Of a stretch of 64,000 bases of DNA, positions 62,888 to 64,000 are shown in pieces. The number at the start of each line of letters is the position of its first letter. Positions within the stretch are counted from its first letter, which is position 1. A program made the position numbers and the translations under genes. This stretch comes from Sulfitobacter sp. 20_GPM-1509m. Its GTDB lineage: Bacteria > Pseudomonadota > Alphaproteobacteria > Rhodobacterales > Rhodobacteraceae. Location: assembly GCF_000620505.1 (NCBI RefSeq), contig NZ_JIBC01000006.1, positions 487,656-551,655 of the forward strand, given 5' to 3'. The notes beneath the pieces were generated by a model, which was not told where the DNA came from, did not search any database, and saw nothing but the letters and a program-made list of their open reading frames with translations.

Positions 62888-63133
62888 TCAGCCTCCGCAG
62901 AATAGTTGACGAATCATCGACCCCGCACCGGCGCCGGACAAAAACACAGCACCCAGTGACCACCAGTCAATGCGTTTGTGGCTTGGCCTGTCTGTGACGG
63001 CCCACCAGGGCACAGTGCGGGCACGGCACAGATCGCAGTCGCTGGCGCCGCAGCGGCATTCCAGCTCAGACATCGCGCCGCAGCCGAGACAGTCGGGGCG
63101 CCCGCAGGGGCACTTGGGGGTGTGGTGGCTCAT
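62888..63133 (-). CDS. Cys-rich small protein with C-terminal membrane segment
   Basis: The 81-residue product has ten cysteines in its first 40 residues (CPCGRPDCLGCG and CRCGASDCDLCRAR), which could form two zinc knuckles. A hydrophobic stretch near the end (SLGAVFLSGAGAGSMIRQLF) could be a membrane anchor. Its start overlaps the HNH gene by four bases. I do not recognise it; a zinc-binding tail-anchored protein is a fair description. Confidence 0.6.
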   Translation of the reverse strand: MSHHTPKCPCGRPDCLGCGAMSELECRCGASDCDLCRARTVPWWAVTDRPSHKRIDWWSLGAVFLSGAGAGSMIRQLFCGG

Positions 63134-63744
63134 AGGGACCGGCCTTTCCTTGCTTCCCGTGCGCCGTGCTCGAGCCGCGCAATGGCCAGAAGGGTGGGAC
63201 GCACCTCCGGCTCGAAGCGGTCGTAGCTTTTGCCATGGGGGCCGCCGGACAGGCGCGGCATGCAGGCCTTGGGGACCAGCGCCCAGTTCGCGGGATCACA
63301 GTTGGTCTTGTCGCCATCCAGGCACTTCAGAACATGACCCTTGGGGATCGGGCCGTTGGCCTGTTCCCAAAGCCAGCAGTGCTTGCGGACCGGACGCGTG
63401 GGCGCGCCCGTTCGCGGGTTCGGCGCATCGATGATCAGGATCACGTAGCCCTTCCTGTTCACGCGCTCATAGCCGACGGGCCGACAGTTCCGGGGGCGTT
63501 GGCCCTTTTGGAAGTAGTTCTTGACCCTGTTCTCGTTGAAGGGCGGTGTCTGCCCCTCAAAGAGACCGGTGTTTCCGTTGCGCCAGCCCTTGCGGGCGCA
63601 GAGCCGCTTGATGTGTTCGACAGACACATCCGTCCGCCCCGACCAGGCGGCGAACCTTGCATGCAGATCGCGGCGGGCCATCTGGTGGTGGGCCTTGATG
63701 AACGCCAGCTCGGCCTCTGTGTACCGGATCCTGACGCCCTTCAT
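63130..63744 (-). CDS. HNH-type homing/phage endonuclease
   Basis: The 204-residue product has an N-terminal helical region (RIRYTEAELAFIKAHHQMAR; the SVEHIKRLCARKGW block looks like a helix-turn-helix) and an HNH-like C-terminal region (VRKHCWLWEQANGPIPKGHV then LDGDKTNCDPANWALV). Where many HNH enzymes have His in the second position this one has LKCLDGD, a variant I associate with phage relatives. It would cut DNA in phage packaging or homing. It overlaps its neighbours by four bases on both sides. Confidence 0.75.
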   Translation of the reverse strand: MKGVRIRYTEAELAFIKAHHQMARRDLHARFAAWSGRTDVSVEHIKRLCARKGWRNGNTGLFEGQTPPFNENRVKNYFQKGQRPRNCRPVGYERVNRKGYVILIIDAPNPRTGAPTRPVRKHCWLWEQANGPIPKGHVLKCLDGDKTNCDPANWALVPKACMPRLSGGPHGKSYDRFEPEVRPTLLAIARLEHGAREARKGRSL

Positions 63745-63998
63745 GACCCGCCCCGCGTTTTGTCCTGGTTGCCGATCTTGGGCAGGTGGGGCAGGATTGC
63801 TTTACCGTGTTCCGCAAAGAGCTTCGCGGCTTTGAGGCTCAAATCGGCATTGGTGCTGATCCGGTCGGCAAGGCCGACCATGGCGGCCGCTTTCCGGATC
63901 TCGGTATCGGTCTGTTCGGGGGAAAGGCTCTGATCCGCGAGGCGGTCAAGCTGGTCGAACAGGTGATCGTTCAGGTCGGCAAGGCTGACTTTGGACAT
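63741..63998 (-). CDS. Small helical phage/island protein (85 aa)
   Basis: The product starts MSKVSLADLNDHLFDQLDRLA and is helical and mostly acidic, with no membrane segment. The stop overlaps the HNH gene start by four bases, so they are co-translated. The ATG is at 63998, so the gene is complete and ends the window. Comparable proteins are common beside HNH genes in prophages of this group, from memory; I cannot name a function. Confidence 0.6.
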   Translation of the reverse strand: MSKVSLADLNDHLFDQLDRLADQSLSPEQTDTEIRKAAAMVGLADRISTNADLSLKAAKLFAEHGKAILPHLPKIGNQDKTRGGS

Positions 63999-64000
63999 GG

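Overview
The window is a stretch of high-GC alphaproteobacterial chromosome. The gene content points to the Rhodobacterales (Roseobacter group): a form II cox (CO-dehydrogenase-like) cluster, a TRAP dicarboxylate transporter with its DctBD-type two-component system, the cysG-DUF2849-cysI-cysH-DUF934 sulfur operon, two linked gap genes next to tkt, and zapA nearby. This placement rests on gene content and order only. Genes are densely packed, and most operons end in clear hairpin terminators.

Region by region. 1-6018: the end of an extensin-family gene, two GAPDH paralogues flanking a 47-residue membrane peptide, a DUF808 protein and transketolase; a LacI-type palindrome lies before gap1 and a degenerate copy before gap2. 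6278-9000: a coiled-coil protein with zapA, a structured 300-base intergenic region, a GNAT acetyltransferase, and a bolA / small membrane protein / grxD operon. 9144-15120: xdhC, a molybdopterin-binding protein and coxS-coxL-coxM, a molybdenum hydroxylase with its maturation factors. 15254-19090: an OmpA-domain protein and a membrane-anchored protein, both with long Ala-rich regions, around infC, which has an ATC start and a relic of a second infC tail just past its stop. 19115-25218: assimilatory sulfate reduction genes with a ferredoxin-NADP reductase, divergent from an Lrp/AsnC regulator. 25213-32916: a cytochrome P450, then dctB-like and dctD-like genes and TRAP dctPQM, with two identical operator dyads before dctP. 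The dctD product has a degenerate AAA+ domain.

32983-41021: a 2OG-Fe(II) oxygenase, tpiA, a TfoX-N protein, an A-type Fe-S carrier, a SatD/DUF3307 gene pair, a solitary RES-domain gene, periplasmic glpQ, catalase and sufT. 41097-48816: an accessory-looking stretch with two RTX paralogues, a membrane protein built from 49-residue repeats, a RimB-RimK fusion, an enoyl-CoA hydratase-like gene and an AT-richer orphan. 48892-56566: NfeD/SPFH pair, MscS channel, tgt, lon, a long-tailed HU-like protein and tRNA-Val(CAC). 56736-60886: proB divergent from proC-proA, with two perfect palindromes between them, then a histidine phosphatase. 60931-64000: tRNA-Val(TAC) followed by a tyrosine integrase, an excisionase-like protein and a tight set of small phage-type genes. 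This is the left end of an integrated element that continues beyond the window.

No CRISPR array, rRNA operon or intact insertion sequence was seen. The observations that most deserve follow-up are the DctD-type regulator with broken ATPase motifs, the synonymous infC-tail relic, the SatD/DUF3307 pair with its dyads, the 49-residue repeat protein, the paired palindromes in the pro region, and the structured region after zapA.
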